Positions 16,018 to 24,189 of a DNA stretch of 45,479 bases are shown here, piece by piece. The notes beneath the pieces were generated by a model, which was not told where the DNA came from, ran no database searches, and was given only the letters and a program-made list of their open reading frames with translations. The position numbers and the translations under genes were made by a program. Source of the stretch: Solirubrobacteraceae bacterium (lineage in GTDB: Bacteria > Actinomycetota > Thermoleophilia > Solirubrobacterales > Solirubrobacteraceae); NCBI GenBank assembly GCA_025934395.1, contig JAICYC010000019.1, positions 1 to 45,479 of the forward strand, in the 5' to 3' direction. Position 1 is the stretch's first letter. Every line of letters starts with the position of its first letter.

Positions 16018-16536
16018 ATGACAGATGTTGCGATGACGGAGATGCCGGGTACACTCGAGATCATGGGACGAGAGGGGAGCTGCGATCCCGGCTCGATGGT
16101 GCTGCTCACGCGCCTGGCGAAGCAGTTCTACAGGCGCAGCGAGGAGCAGCTGCTGGGTATGCACATGCGCCATCTCGTCGCGCTCGCGTACGTGCGCGAC
16201 CACGAAGGCTGTCCCCAGCAGGACCTCGCCGACGCGTTCTGCATGGACGCCAACAACGTGGTCCTGCTTCTCAACGAGCTCGAGGACCTCGGCTACGCCA
16301 GGAGGGTGCGCGACCCGAGCGATCGCCGCCGGCACGTCGTGGAGCTCAGCAGGGAGGGGCGCACCGCGCTCGCGCGCAGCGAGCGGGCCCAGCGGGCGAT
16401 CGAGGACGACGTGCTGCAGGCCCTCGATCCGGAGGAGCGCAGGGTCCTGCGCCAGCTCCTCTCCCGAGCGCTGCGAAGCGTGGAGCCGATCGAGGACGGC
16501 GCGCCGCTCGTCGGCGCGGGCACTCCGGCCGCCTGA
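16018..16536 (+). CDS. MarR-family transcriptional regulator
   Basis: A winged-helix regulator of about 172 residues. Seen in order: LLTRLAKQFYRRSEEQLL (dimerisation helix), HLVALAYVRDHEGCPQQDLADAF (helix-turn-helix start), NNVVLLLNELEDLGYARRVRDP (recognition helix), the wing DRRRHVVELSREGR, and a long C-terminal helix ERRVLRQLLSRAL. Several in-frame ATGs (16018, 16033, 16042, 16063) compete; 16018 is chosen because it lies just behind the TATAAT and predicted transcript start, and no start has a good ribosome site. It is divergent from the exporter with the inverted repeat between, so it most likely represses the exporter and itself until a ligand binds. The ligand is not deducible. Confidence 0.9.
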   Translation: MTDVAMTEMPGTLEIMGREGSCDPGSMVLLTRLAKQFYRRSEEQLLGMHMRHLVALAYVRDHEGCPQQDLADAFCMDANNVVLLLNELEDLGYARRVRDPSDRRRHVVELSREGRTALARSERAQRAIEDDVLQALDPEERRVLRQLLSRALRSVEPIEDGAPLVGAGTPAA

Positions 16537-16614
16537 GGGTCGCTTCCGGTAGCGCCGGACGCTGCCGCTGCCGCTGCCGCTCCGCGGGCGGCGACTGCGG
16601 GCGCGCCCCGTCCG

Positions 16615-17001
16615 CTAGAGGGCGACGATCGCGTCGATCTCCACCTGCGCGCCACGCGGCAACGCAGCCACCCCCACCGCGGCACGCGCGGGCGGGTCCC
16701 TCTCGAAGAACGTCGCGTAGACCTCGTTGACCTCCGCGAAGGCGGACAGGTCGGTCATGTACACCGTCAGGCGCACCGCACGGGCGAGCGCCGTCCCGGC
16801 GGCCTCGCACACGAGCTGCAGGTTCTCCAGGCAGCGCCGCGCCTGCTCGCCGGGCGTGTCCCCCACCAGCTCGCCGCCCGCCGGGTCGAGCGGGATCTGC
16901 CCGGAGCAGAACAGCAGGCCCGCGGCGCTCACCGCGTGGCTGTAGGGGCCGATCGCAGGCGGCGCGCCGCTCGCGTTCAGCGCGTTGCGCTCGCCGGGCA
17001 T
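16615..17001 (-). CDS. RidA family protein (reactive enamine/imine deaminase)
   Basis: A 128-residue protein of the RidA/YjgF/UK114 family, which hydrolyses reactive 2-aminoacrylate-type imines in the cytosol. Signatures: the N-terminal GPYSHAVSAAGLLFCSGQIPLDP, QARRCLENLQLVCEAAG, AVRLTVYMTDLSAFAEVNEVYATFF, and the C-terminal PARAAVGVAALPRGAQVEIDAIV. The arginine of PPARAAVGV matches the conserved substrate-carboxylate binder. It converges on the MarR gene and is divergent from the first hydrolase gene. Family is clear; RidA subgroups differ in substrate, so true deaminase activity is probable but not proven. Confidence 0.93.
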   Translation of the reverse strand: MPGERNALNASGAPPAIGPYSHAVSAAGLLFCSGQIPLDPAGGELVGDTPGEQARRCLENLQLVCEAAGTALARAVRLTVYMTDLSAFAEVNEVYATFFERDPPARAAVGVAALPRGAQVEIDAIVAL

Positions 17002-17050
17002 CGCCAGACCCTAGCGCGGACGTTTCGGCTCCGTCCGGGGGCGCGCCGAG

Positions 17051-17056
17051 TACCTT
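17051..17056 (+). promoter_or_regulatory. Leaderless-type -10 element (TACCTT)
   Basis: TACCTT ends 6 nt before the ATG at 17063, with no ribosome site between. This spacing puts the transcript start on or next to the start codon. Confidence 0.5.
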
Positions 17057-17062
17057 CAGCCG

Positions 17063-19066
17063 ATGCGTGCAACCCGCCGGTGGACCCTTCTGCGCGCGCT
17101 CGCCCTCGCGTTCCTGGGATGCGCGGGGCTCGCGGAAGGCGCGCGGGCGCAGATCGCCTACCACGCGTGCCCGGACAGCGAGGACTTCGCCTGCGGCCAC
17201 GTGCAGGTGCCCCTCGCGCGGGACGGTGCGGTCCCGGGCACAATCTCGCTCGCGATCCGCCGCCACCGCGCACCGGTGGGCGAAGCCGGCAGCGCGATCG
17301 TCGCGCTCGCGGGCGGTCCCGGGCAGGCGGCGCTCCCGTTCGCGGAAGCGTTCGTGGAACTGCTCGGCAGCGTGACCGCCACGCGTGACGTGATCGCCTT
17401 CGACCAGCGCGGCACGGGGCAGTCGCGCCCCCTCTCCTGCCACGCCTTCGAACGGTCCGCCGGCTTCCGCTCGCTGGGCGCGCTCGTGAGCGCCTGCGCG
17501 CAGCAGCTGGGCGCGCAGCGCTCCTTCTTCACCACCCAGGAAAGCGTGGAAGACATCGAGGCGATCCGACAGGCGGGGGGCTACCAGAAGCTCGTGCTCT
17601 ACGGGACCAGCTACGGCACCAAGGTCGCAGAGCTCTACGCCGAGGAGCACCCCGAACACCTCGAAGCGCTCGTGCTCGACTCGGTCGTGACCCCCTCGGG
17701 ACCCGACACCCTCGGGCGCTCCACCTTCGCGGCGGTGGACCGCGTGCTCGACGCGCTGTGCGTGCAGCGGGCGTGCATGCGCGTAACGCACGACCCCGGT
17801 GCCGACCTCGCGCGCCTGCTCGCGCGGGCGCGGCGCGCACCACTGCACAGCAGCGCGCTCGACGGCCACGGCCGTCGCCACCGCGTGTCGATCGGGCAGG
17901 GCGCGCTGTTCAACGTGCTCCTGCAGGGCGATTTCTCGCCGCTGCTGCGCGGCGAACTGGTGACCGACGTACGCGCGGCCGTCAACGGCGATCGAAGGCC
18001 ACTGGCGCGGCTCGTCGTCGCCGCCGCAGCTGCCGCAGCGAGCGAACAGGAAGACTTCGACACGCCTCTCTACTACGCCACCACGTGCGAAGAGCAGGCG
18101 TTCCCGTGGCGCCGCGCCTCCCCGCCCCGCACGCGCCTGGCCGAAGCCACCGCAGCCGCACGGGCCCTCCCCGCGGACACGTTCGCGCCCTTCGCACCCA
18201 CGACAGCGATCGCGGTGAGCGACATCCCCGCGTGCGCCGGATGGCCGTACACGGGCGCGCTCGCAGCGGCGCCGAGCGCGCCGCTGCCGCCCGTCCCGAC
18301 GCTGATCCTCAGCGGCGCCGAGGACCTGCGGACCCCCACCTCCGACGCCCGCGCGTTCGCCTCGCAGATCCCGGGGGCGCAACTGCTCGTGGTCCCGTTC
18401 ACGGGCCATGCGGTGCTCGGCGACGAGCCCACGAACTGCGCCCGCGATGCCGTCGCCGCGCTGTTCGCAGGTCACCCGCCCGTGCCGTGCAGCCACACGC
18501 GGCCCGCGGGAGTGCTGCCGCCGCCGCTGCCGCCCCCGGACCTCGGCGCGGTCGCGCCGCGCCACGGCGTGCCGGGGCGGCCTGGACGGACGTTGCACGC
18601 CGTCGCCCTCACCCTCGTTGACCTCGCGCGCCAGCTGTCCCTCGCGCTGGGCGCCGAAGAAGATGCATCCGGCGCGCTGTCCGTCGGGGGGCTGCGCTCA
18701 GGGTTCGCCCGCTTCGCGGAAGCCAAGCTGAGGCTCCGGGACTACTCGTTCGTCCCATCGGTGACCATCACCGGCACGCTGTCGCCGGGGGTGGCCCACC
18801 TGCACATCGCAGGGCGCGCCGCGGCGGCCGGTGAACTGCACCTCGCCGCGCACGGAACGCTCGTGGGGACCCTCGAAGGGCGCGCCGTCAGCCTGCCGGC
18901 GACTTCCATTGGCTCGGCGGCTATTGTCCGGCCCGATGAGCAGGCGAGCCCTTCTCCCGGTGCTGGCCTCGCTGGTCGCGCTCGCAGGTGCGCTCCAGGC
19001 TGCGATCAGCGCCTCCACCGCCTACTCGGCGACGTCATCGCGCCTCTCCTTCGTACCCTGCGCTGA
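17063..19066 (+). CDS. Secreted alpha/beta hydrolase, TAP-like (tripeptidyl aminopeptidase group), copy 1
   Basis: A 667-residue exported serine hydrolase. Signal peptide 1-29 (ends ARAQ). Oxyanion region ALAGGPGQAALP (about 82-92), FDQRGTGQSRPLSC, nucleophile Ser183 in LYGTSYGTK, Asp421 in GAEDLRTPTSD and His449 in PFTGHAVLGDE make a complete catalytic triad. Paired cysteines in the lid and TAP-type C-terminal region suggest disulphides. From about residue 480 an extra beta-rich domain with a Pro-rich linker follows. Streptomyces relatives remove N-terminal peptides from secreted proteins, so peptidase activity is likely but unproven. The frame runs 131 nt into the next gene, and its last 45 or so residues have no counterpart in the paralogue. 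Glutamate is mostly GAA. Confidence 0.88.
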   Translation: MRATRRWTLLRALALAFLGCAGLAEGARAQIAYHACPDSEDFACGHVQVPLARDGAVPGTISLAIRRHRAPVGEAGSAIVALAGGPGQAALPFAEAFVELLGSVTATRDVIAFDQRGTGQSRPLSCHAFERSAGFRSLGALVSACAQQLGAQRSFFTTQESVEDIEAIRQAGGYQKLVLYGTSYGTKVAELYAEEHPEHLEALVLDSVVTPSGPDTLGRSTFAAVDRVLDALCVQRACMRVTHDPGADLARLLARARRAPLHSSALDGHGRRHRVSIGQGALFNVLLQGDFSPLLRGELVTDVRAAVNGDRRPLARLVVAAAAAAASEQEDFDTPLYYATTCEEQAFPWRRASPPRTRLAEATAAARALPADTFAPFAPTTAIAVSDIPACAGWPYTGALAAAPSAPLPPVPTLILSGAEDLRTPTSDARAFASQIPGAQLLVVPFTGHAVLGDEPTNCARDAVAALFAGHPPVPCSHTRPAGVLPPPLPPPDLGAVAPRHGVPGRPGRTLHAVALTLVDLARQLSLALGAEEDASGALSVGGLRSGFARFAEAKLRLRDYSFVPSVTITGTLSPGVAHLHIAGRAAAAGELHLAAHGTLVGTLEGRAVSLPATSIGSAAIVRPDEQASPSPGAGLAGRARRCAPGCDQRLHRLLGDVIAPLLRTLR

Positions 19067-20909
19067 CACCGAAGCGTTCCAGTGCGCCACGCTGGCCGTG
19101 CCGCTCGACCGTCGGGGGACGCTCCCCGGGGCGGTGCCGCTGAGCGTGGAGCGCAAGGCGAGCGGCTCGGGAGCGACCGCGAGCGCGGTGCTCACGCTCG
19201 CTGGCGGCCCCGGCCAGGCCGCGCTCCCGCACGCGGAAGACATCGCCAAGCTGATCGCGCCGGCGCTCCAGGGGCGCGACCTGCTCGTGTTCGATCAGCG
19301 CGGCACCGGGGCCTCCGATCCGCTCAGCTGCTCCGCCTTCGAAGAACCGCTCAGCAGCGAAGCCGTGGCGGCGGAAAACTGCGCGCTCGACATCGGCCCC
19401 GCGCGCGGGGATTTCACGACGGTCGAATCGGTCAGCGACATCGAGGCGCTGCGCCAGGCCGCGGGCTACGAAAAGCTCGTCCTGTACGGGACGAGCTACG
19501 GGACGAAGGTGGCGCTCGAGTACGCCGAACGTTTCCCCTCGCACGTCGAAGCGCTCGTGCTCGACTCGGTCGTCCCCAGCGACGGCGAGGAACCCCTGCA
19601 CGAGGCGTCCTTCCAGGCGATGACGCCCGTGCTCGAAGAGCTGTGCGGCGGAGGCGCGTGCGCCGGGATCACCGCCAACCCCGTCGCGGATCTCGCCGCG
19701 CTGAACGCGCAGCTGCGCCATCGCTCGCTGCACGGCAACGTCTTCGACGGCTCCGGCCGGCGCCACCGCGCCTCCCTGGGCGAGCTGGGCGTCTACGACA
19801 TCCTGATCGCGGGCGACCTGAACCCGGCGCTGCGCGCGCTGCTGCCCGCGGCGGTGCACTCCGCCCTGCACCACGAACCCGACCCGCTGCTGCGCCTGAA
19901 CCGGCTCTCGGAGGGGCTGATCCCGAACATCCCCCTCGCGCAGCCGCCTGCGGCGTCGGCGGGCGACATCGACGAAGCTCTGTACGCCACGACGATCTGC
20001 GAGGAGACGCCGTTCCCGTGGCAGCGCGGCGCCACCGCGCACACGCGCGAAGCGGAAGCGCTCGCGTTCCTGCACGGCCAGCCCGCGAGCGCGTTCTACC
20101 CGTTCGATGCGGCCACCGCCTACGAAGGCAGCTCGATGCCCGCCTGCTCGCGCTGGCCGGACGCCTCCGCCGCGCCGCCCGCCGCCGGGGAGCTGCCCGA
20201 CGTGCCCACGCTGATCTTCTCCGGCGCACAGGACCTGCGCACCCCGACCTCCCAGGCGGTGCGCGTCGCCGCGTCGATCCCCGCCGCGCACGTCGTCGTG
20301 GTCCCGTTCACGGGCCATTCGGTGATCGGCAGCGACCTCGGCCGCTGCGCCCAGAACGCCCTGACCGCTTTCTTCGGGAACGCTCCCGTGAACCCGTGCG
20401 AACCGGAAAGCGACCTGTTCGCCCCCACCGCCGCCACACCCACCTCGCTCGCGTTCGTGCACGCCCCGCCCGGCGTCGGTGGGCGTGCCGGGAGGACGCT
20501 CGGGGCCGTGCTCGACACGATCGTCGACCTCAACCGCCAGATCATCGGCGCGACGATCGAGGCGGACTCGAATCTGCCGAGCGGCTCGAGCTTCGGCGGG
20601 CTGCACGGCGGCTACGCGCGGCTCGGCGGCGCGGCGGTGACGCTCAAGGGCTACGCGTCGGTCCCCGGCGTCACGTTGACCGGCAGGCTCCGGGTCGCGG
20701 GCGGGTCGCTGCTCGCGAGCACGCTGAAGATCGGCGGCAACCCCGCCGCCACCGGCACGCTGCGGCTCGGCGCGGCGTTCAAGCGCATCAGCGGGCGGCT
20801 GGGCGGACGCCGCTTCTCGATCGCCGTGACCCCCGCCGAGCTCGCGCGCAGCGACCGCCGCCCGGCGCCGCTCTGGATCGCGCCCGCACCCCTGCGCGAC
20901 CGTCTCTGA
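18936..20909 (+). CDS. Secreted alpha/beta hydrolase, TAP-like, copy 2
   Basis: A 657-residue paralogue of the preceding protein with the same layout. The signal peptide covers about residues 1-31 (MSRRALLPVLASLVALAGAL...). Motifs: LAGGPGQAALP, FDQRGTGASDPLSC, nucleophile Ser187 in LYGTSYGTK, Asp433 in GAQDLRTPTSQ and His461 in PFTGHSVIGSD. The C-terminal extension (about 500-657) is again beta-rich and matches copy 1 in order (GRTLxAV, SFGGLHGGYARL, VPGVTLTGRL). The ATG at 18936 lies inside the 3' end of copy 1 and begins the signal peptide; longer readings in this frame have no signal. Codon usage favours GAA as in copy 1, so a tandem duplication inside this lineage is likely. The substrate is probably extracellular peptides. 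Confidence 0.88.
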   Translation: MSRRALLPVLASLVALAGALQAAISASTAYSATSSRLSFVPCADTEAFQCATLAVPLDRRGTLPGAVPLSVERKASGSGATASAVLTLAGGPGQAALPHAEDIAKLIAPALQGRDLLVFDQRGTGASDPLSCSAFEEPLSSEAVAAENCALDIGPARGDFTTVESVSDIEALRQAAGYEKLVLYGTSYGTKVALEYAERFPSHVEALVLDSVVPSDGEEPLHEASFQAMTPVLEELCGGGACAGITANPVADLAALNAQLRHRSLHGNVFDGSGRRHRASLGELGVYDILIAGDLNPALRALLPAAVHSALHHEPDPLLRLNRLSEGLIPNIPLAQPPAASAGDIDEALYATTICEETPFPWQRGATAHTREAEALAFLHGQPASAFYPFDAATAYEGSSMPACSRWPDASAAPPAAGELPDVPTLIFSGAQDLRTPTSQAVRVAASIPAAHVVVVPFTGHSVIGSDLGRCAQNALTAFFGNAPVNPCEPESDLFAPTAATPTSLAFVHAPPGVGGRAGRTLGAVLDTIVDLNRQIIGATIEADSNLPSGSSFGGLHGGYARLGGAAVTLKGYASVPGVTLTGRLRVAGGSLLASTLKIGGNPAATGTLRLGAAFKRISGRLGGRRFSIAVTPAELARSDRRPAPLWIAPAPLRDRL

Positions 20910-20937
20910 GGCTCACCGGGATCCCGCGCCGCGGGGA

Positions 20938-20943
20938 TACGCT
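20938..20943 (+). promoter_or_regulatory. Leaderless-type -10 element (TACGCT)
   Basis: GATACGCT with the hexamer ending 6 nt before GTG 20950 and no ribosome site. The transcript would begin at the start codon. Confidence 0.55.
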
Positions 20944-20949
20944 TGACGG

Positions 20950-22746
20950 GTGCCCAACGCGCTGGCGCAGGAGACCTCGCCCTACCTCCGACAGCACGCC
21001 GAGAACCCGGTCGACTGGATGCCGTGGGGACCGGCTGCGCTTCGGCGTGCCGCCGAGGAGAACCGCCCGCTGCTCGTCTCGATCGGCTACTCCTCGTGCC
21101 ACTGGTGCCACGTGATGGAGCGCGAGTCCTTCGAGGACGCCGACGTCGCAGCGCTCATGAACGACAGCTTCGTGTGCGTGAAGGTCGACCGCGAGGAGCG
21201 TCCCGACATCGACGCGATCTACATGGAGGCCGTGCAGAGCCTCACCGGGCACGGCGGCTGGCCGCTGAACGTGTTCCTCACGCCCGAGCAGGTGCCGATC
21301 TACGGCGGCACGTACTTCCCGCCCGAGCCGCGGCACGGGATGCCCGCCTGGCGCGACGTGCTGCTCGCGATCGCCGAATCGTGGAACGAGAACAGCGAGG
21401 AGCTGCGCGCGAGCGGGCGCGACGTGGGCGAGCGGTTCTCCGGCGGCGCGCGGCTCGCGCCGTCGGAGGTCCCGCTCAGCGAGGGCGCGCTGGAGGATGC
21501 CGTGGAGCGCCTGGGGGCGATGTACGACGCGCGGCACGGCGGCTTCGGCGGCGCGCCGAAGTTCCCCCACGCGTCCGCGATCGAGCTCCTGCTGCTGCGC
21601 GGCGAGCGCGCGATGTCGCTCGGCACGCTCCACGCGATGGCCGGCGGCGGCATCCACGACGTGCTCGGTGGCGGCTTCGCGCGCTACGCGGTCGACGCAG
21701 CCTGGACGGTGCCGCACTTCGAGAAGATGCTCTACGACAATGCGCTGCTCGCGCGCGCGTACCTGCACGGCTGGCAGGCGTCCGGGGACGAGCGCCTGCG
21801 CGAGGTGTGCGTGGGGATCCTCGACTGGGCGCTCGGGGAGATGCGCGGAGAGGAGGGCGGCTTCTACTCTGCGCTCGACGCCGACTCCGAAGGCGTGGAG
21901 GGCCGTTACTACGTGTGGACCGTCACGCAGCTGCGCGAGCTGCTCGGCGCCGATGCGGACGCCGCGATCGCGTGGTTCGGCGCGAGCGAGCAGGGGAACT
22001 TCGAGGACCCGCACCATCCCGAGCCGGGGCTGAACGTCCTCCAGGACCGCGCTGCGCCCGCCGACGGCGAGCAGCGCACGCGCATCCGCTCCACGCTGCT
22101 CGAAGCGCGCTCGCAGCGCACCCGACCCGGCCTCGACGACAAGCGGCTGACGAGCTGGAACGCGCTGATGGTGAGCGCGCTCGCCGACGCCGGCGGCGCG
22201 CTCGGACGCGAGGACCACCTCGCCGCCGCGGTCGCATGCGCGGAGTTCATCGAGCGCGACCTGCGCGACGCGCGCGGCCGGCTGCTGCGCACGTACAGCC
22301 GGGGCGAGGCCAAGATCGACGCCTACCTGGAGGACCACGCCTTCCTGCTCGAGGCGGAGATCGCGCTGTTCGAAGCCACCTGCGAGGAGCGCTGGCTGCA
22401 GCGGGCAGACGCGCTCGCCCGCGAGATCGTGGAGCGCTTCGCCGACCGCGAGCGCGGCGGGTTCTTCTCGACCGCCAGCGACGCCGAGCAGCTGATCGCG
22501 CGCCGCAAGGACCTCGAGGACGCGCCGATCCCCGCCGGGTCCTCGAGCGCCGCCAACGGCCTGCTGCGCCTGTCGCAGCTCACCGGAGCGCAGGCGTATG
22601 AGCAGTACGCGGTGCGCACCCTGCAGCTGCTCGCGGAGATCGCCCCCCGGCACCCGCACGCGTTCGGCCACGCGCTGCAGGCGATGCACTGGTACCTCTC
22701 CCCCGCGCGCCCGATCGCGTGCGAGGTTCCGCGAACCCAGGACTAG
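20950..22746 (+). CDS. YyaL/SSP411-type protein: thioredoxin-like (DUF255) domain plus six-hairpin domain
   Basis: A 598-residue cytosolic protein. The N-terminus carries the family hallmark: [21 protein letters not shown], then [19 protein letters not shown] with a C50-x-x-C53 redox-type motif, [16 protein letters not shown] and [11 protein letters not shown]. The rest resembles the (alpha/alpha)6 glycoside-hydrolase-like domain of this family ([46 protein letters not shown]). The family is found from bacteria to man (SPATA20) but its reaction is not established. The protein is somewhat shorter than the usual 650-690 residues. The start is GTG 20950, matched to the leaderless -10. Its TAG stop forms part of a terminator shared with the convergent glutamine synthetase gene. 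Confidence 0.92.
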   Translation: MPNALAQETSPYLRQHAENPVDWMPWGPAALRRAAEENRPLLVSIGYSSCHWCHVMERESFEDADVAALMNDSFVCVKVDREERPDIDAIYMEAVQSLTGHGGWPLNVFLTPEQVPIYGGTYFPPEPRHGMPAWRDVLLAIAESWNENSEELRASGRDVGERFSGGARLAPSEVPLSEGALEDAVERLGAMYDARHGGFGGAPKFPHASAIELLLLRGERAMSLGTLHAMAGGGIHDVLGGGFARYAVDAAWTVPHFEKMLYDNALLARAYLHGWQASGDERLREVCVGILDWALGEMRGEEGGFYSALDADSEGVEGRYYVWTVTQLRELLGADADAAIAWFGASEQGNFEDPHHPEPGLNVLQDRAAPADGEQRTRIRSTLLEARSQRTRPGLDDKRLTSWNALMVSALADAGGALGREDHLAAAVACAEFIERDLRDARGRLLRTYSRGEAKIDAYLEDHAFLLEAEIALFEATCEERWLQRADALAREIVERFADRERGGFFSTASDAEQLIARRKDLEDAPIPAGSSSAANGLLRLSQLTGAQAYEQYAVRTLQLLAEIAPRHPHAFGHALQAMHWYLSPARPIACEVPRTQD

Positions 22747-22768
22747 GCCGGCGCTCCGTGCCGGCCTA
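22744..22768. terminator. Bidirectional terminator containing both stop codons
   Basis: TAGGCCGGC and GCCGGCCTA make a perfect 9-bp stem around a 7-nt loop. The left arm starts with the TAG of the YyaL-type gene and the right arm ends with the TAG (read on the minus strand) of the glutamine synthetase gene. Confidence 0.75.
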
Positions 22769-24124
22769 GAGGATCGACAGGTAGCGGTCGAGCTCCCAGG
22801 TCGTCACCTGGACGCGGTAGTCGTCCCACTCCTGGCGCTTGATCTCCACGTAGCGGTTGAACATGTGCTCGCCCAGCGTGCGCAGCACGAGCTCAGACTC
22901 AGCCGCGATCTCGATCGCCTCGCCGAGGCTCTCCGGGAGCTGCTCGACCCCCAGCCGGCGGCGGTCCTCCCCGGAGAGGTGGTACAGGTTCTTCTCCATC
23001 GGCTCCGGCAGCTCATAGCCCTTCTCGATCCCCTCGAGGCCGGCCTGCAGGAGCACGGCGAACGTCAGGTACGGGTTGCACGCGGGGTCGGGGCAGCGCA
23101 GCTCCATGCGCGTGGCCTTCTCGCGGCCGGGGTGGTAGAGCGGCACGCGCACGAGCGCCGAGCGGTTGCGGCGGGACCACGCCACGTACGTGGGCGCCTC
23201 GAAGCCCGGCACCAGCCGCTTGTAGGAGTTCACCCACTGGGCGAAGATCGCGCAGATCTCGCGCGCGTGCTTGAGCTGGCCGGCGATGAACGCCTTGCCC
23301 ACGTCCGAGAGGAAGTACTGGTCGTCGGGGTCGAAGAACGCGTTGTTGCCGTCCGTGAACAGCGACTGGTGCGTGTGCATGCCCGACCCGTTCTCACCGA
23401 ACAGCGGCTTCGGCATGAACGTGGCGTGCCAGCCGTACTTCATCGCGTACTCCTTCACCGTGATGCGGTAGGTCATGCAGTCGTCCGCCATCTTCAGCGC
23501 GTCCGCGTAGCGCATGTCGATCTCGTGCTGCGAGGGGCCCACCTCGTGGTGGGTGTACTCCACGTGGATCCCCAGCTGCTCCAGGGCGAGCACCGTCTCG
23601 CGCCGCACGTCGGAGCCCGCGTCGAGCGTGGTCAGGTCGAAGTAGCCGCCCTCGTCGAGCACCTCCGTGGAGCGCGAGTCGCGGAACAGGAAGTACTCGA
23701 GCTCGGGGCCCACGTTGAACGTGTCGAAGCCCATCTCGTTGGCGCGCGCGATCGCCCTGCGCAGGACGTGGCGCGGGTCGCCCTCGTAGGGCGTTTTCTC
23801 GGGCGTGATCACGTCGCAGAACATCCGCCCGACGCCCTGCTCCTCGGGCCGCCACGGCAGCACCGCGAACGTCTCCGGGTCGGGCATCGCGATCATGTCC
23901 GACTCCTCGATCGCGTTGAAGCCCGTGATCGACGATCCGTCGAAGCCCATCCCCGCCTCGAACGCGTCGTCGAGCTCGGCCGCGTTGATCGAGAACGACT
24001 TCAGCTGCCCGAGGATGTCGGTGAACCAGAACCGGATGAAGCGGATGTCGCGTTCGTCGACGAGCGCCTTGACGTCCTCGGCGGTCTTCACCCGTGCGGG
24101 TACAGGCGGGCGGTCCGGTCCCAT
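22766..24124 (-). CDS. glnA: Glutamine synthetase, type I (GlnA family)
   Basis: A 452-residue cytosolic enzyme of the GS I family that makes glutamine from glutamate, ammonia and ATP. Seen: FTDILGQLKSFSI, MGFDGSSITGFNAIEESDM, the metal ligands in VGPELEYFLF, HHEVGPSQHEID, FGENGSGMHTHQSL, GFEAPTYVAWSRRNRS and RMELRCPDPACNPYLTFA. The length and the segment NLYHLSGEDRRRLGVEQLP are closer to the GS I-alpha (Bacillus-like) form than to the 470-residue I-beta form, although a Tyr sits at the position adenylylated in I-beta. This may be a second GlnA; the window shows no glnE or glnB. The start is ATG 24124, 9 nt behind a TAAGGT, with no ribosome site. It could also be a GlnA-like gamma-glutamylamide synthetase. 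Confidence 0.93.
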   Translation of the reverse strand: MGPDRPPVPARVKTAEDVKALVDERDIRFIRFWFTDILGQLKSFSINAAELDDAFEAGMGFDGSSITGFNAIEESDMIAMPDPETFAVLPWRPEEQGVGRMFCDVITPEKTPYEGDPRHVLRRAIARANEMGFDTFNVGPELEYFLFRDSRSTEVLDEGGYFDLTTLDAGSDVRRETVLALEQLGIHVEYTHHEVGPSQHEIDMRYADALKMADDCMTYRITVKEYAMKYGWHATFMPKPLFGENGSGMHTHQSLFTDGNNAFFDPDDQYFLSDVGKAFIAGQLKHAREICAIFAQWVNSYKRLVPGFEAPTYVAWSRRNRSALVRVPLYHPGREKATRMELRCPDPACNPYLTFAVLLQAGLEGIEKGYELPEPMEKNLYHLSGEDRRRLGVEQLPESLGEAIEIAAESELVLRTLGEHMFNRYVEIKRQEWDDYRVQVTTWELDRYLSIL

Positions 24125-24133
24125 CGGGCGCCC

Positions 24134-24139
24134 ACCTTA
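24134..24139 (-). promoter_or_regulatory. Leaderless-type -10 element (TAAGGT)
   Basis: On the minus strand TGTGTAAGGT ends 9 nt before ATG 24124 with no ribosome site, which suggests a nearly leaderless glutamine synthetase transcript. Confidence 0.5.
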
Positions 24140-24189
24140 CACAGGGGTTGTGCCGCGGGCCATCGACGGATGGCCAAAGCGGGCCCTGC

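Noticed and set aside
16557..16592. Repeated GCTGCC units between marR and ridA
   Set aside because: A short triplet-type run in a GC-rich convergent gap, with no convincing terminator stem or array structure.
16346..18598. A 750-residue minus-strand frame opposite the MarR gene and hydrolase copy 1, running across the RidA region in a different frame
   Set aside because: It crosses several real genes in unrelated frames, and its composition is typical of a GC-rich shadow frame.
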